This document shows positions 4,905 through 5,572 of a stretch of 5,572 bases of DNA, one piece after another (position 1 is the first letter of the stretch; every line of letters begins with the position of its first letter). Below the pieces are notes generated by a model. It was given only the letters and a program-made list of their open reading frames with translations. It searched no databases and was not told the origin of the DNA. The translations under genes and the position numbers were made by a program. Source of the DNA: Oscillospiraceae bacterium (lineage in GTDB: Bacteria; Bacillota_A; Clostridia; Oscillospirales; Oscillospiraceae); the NCBI GenBank assembly GCA_902795095.1, contig CADBKB010000095.1, positions 1-5,572 of the forward strand, in the 5' to 3' direction.

Positions 4905-5572
4905 ATGGGATTGATGGATAAACTGTTCGGGACCCGCTCCGAGCGCGAGGTCAAGCGTTTGGAGCCGACGGTCCGGAAAATCGAAGCTCTGGAGGCGCCT
5001 TACGGCGCCCTGTCCAATGCGGAGCTGCAGGCAAAAACCGACGAATTCCGCGCCCGCTTCGCCGCCGGCGAAACCCTGGACGATCTGCTGCCCGAGGCCT
5101 TTGCCGCGGTGCGCGAGGCCGCCTGGCGCGTGCTGGGCATGAAGCCCTACCGGGTGCAGCTCATCGGCGGCATCATCCTGCACCAGGGCCGCATCGCCGA
5201 GATGAAGACCGGCGAAGGCAAAACCCTGGTGGCCATCCTGCCGGCCTACCTCAACGCCATCAGCGGCCAGGGCGTGCACATCGTCACCGTCAACGACTAT
5301 CTGGCCAAGCGTGACTCCGAGTGGATGGGCAAGGTCTACCGCTTCATGGGTCTGAAGGTGGGCCTGATCATCCACGGCCTGTCGGGCGAGCAGCGCCGGA
5401 CGGCCTACAACGCCGACATCACCTACTGCACCAACAACGAGCTGGGCTTTGATTACCTGCGCGACAACATGGCAATCTACGCCAACGAGCGGGTGCAGCG
5501 GGGCCACAACTTTGCCATCGTGGACGAGGTGGACTCCATCCTCATCGACGAGGCCCGTACCCCGCTGATCAT
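4905..5572 (+). CDS. secA: Protein translocase ATPase SecA, N-terminal part (cut by window end)
   Basis: SecA is the motor that pushes preproteins through the SecYEG channel using ATP, cycling between cytosol and membrane. The visible 222 residues are the start of the first nucleotide-binding domain; the complete protein should be around 800-900 residues. It opens with [19 protein letters not shown], as expected for the N-terminal helix. It contains the Q motif region PYRVQLIGG (Q85), Walker A MKTGEGKT (100-107, K106), [11 protein letters not shown] (127-137), the family signature [14 protein letters not shown] (176-189) and the Walker B/DEAD-type motif DEVD (207-210) in [16 protein letters not shown]. 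There are no frameshifts or stops. It is transcribed divergently from the carboxypeptidase gene. Whether this is the housekeeping SecA1 or an accessory SecA2 cannot be settled from the N-terminus alone, but its close match to canonical SecA favours SecA1. Confidence 0.97.
   Translation, partial: MGLMDKLFGTRSEREVKRLEPTVRKIEALEAPYGALSNAELQAKTDEFRARFAAGETLDDLLPEAFAAVREAAWRVLGMKPYRVQLIGGIILHQGRIAEMKTGEGKTLVAILPAYLNAISGQGVHIVTVNDYLAKRDSEWMGKVYRFMGLKVGLIIHGLSGEQRRTAYNADITYCTNNELGFDYLRDNMAIYANERVQRGHNFAIVDEVDSILIDEARTPLI

Noticed and set aside
4866..5507. A minus-strand frame of 213 codons opposite secA
   Set aside because: It lies fully antisense to unmistakable SecA motifs and has the same shadow-type composition.

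Overview
The window looks like chromosomal core DNA from a GC-rich member of the Firmicutes, most likely a gut-type clostridium (Oscillospiraceae/Ruminococcaceae-like). Four things point that way: the glutamate dehydrogenase closely resembles the clostridial (Clostridium symbiosum) type, the promoters are AT-rich with extended -10 boxes, the Shine-Dalgarno sites are mostly strong, and third codon positions are mostly C or G. The species assignment is inference; no marker here fixes it.

Layout. Positions 1-356 are intergenic. They hold the strong intrinsic terminator of a gene lying left of the window, a second hairpin of opposite polarity, a GC-rich hairpin and the gdhA promoter and leader. 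A glutamate dehydrogenase gene (357-1709, +) follows. A 273-base convergent gap (1710-1982) is packed with four hairpins, two of them identical 30-base copies. Then come two minus-strand genes: 4-alpha-glucanotransferase malQ (1983-3488) and, upstream of it, a D-Ala-D-Ala carboxypeptidase of the DacF/PBP5 type (3565-4719). A 185-base divergent gap carries the secA promoter and leader, and the window ends inside secA (4905 onward, +), covering 222 codons.

The four genes are housekeeping or central metabolism: nitrogen/glutamate exchange, alpha-glucan use, cell-wall trimming and protein export. They do not form one pathway. The carboxypeptidase has a Sec signal peptide, so it is a client of the SecA-driven translocon encoded next to it, but divergent placement is not evidence of co-regulation. 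malQ appears to have its own promoter, whose -35 box lies inside the end of the carboxypeptidase gene.

I see no phage, transposase, CRISPR, toxin-antitoxin or defence genes and no new multi-gene system. The least explained signal is non-coding. A 16-base sequence occurs in inverted orientation on both sides of gdhA, each time directly after a perfect hairpin, and the convergent gap holds a duplicated terminator stem. These may be copies of a dispersed structured intergenic repeat, which a genome-wide search would settle.
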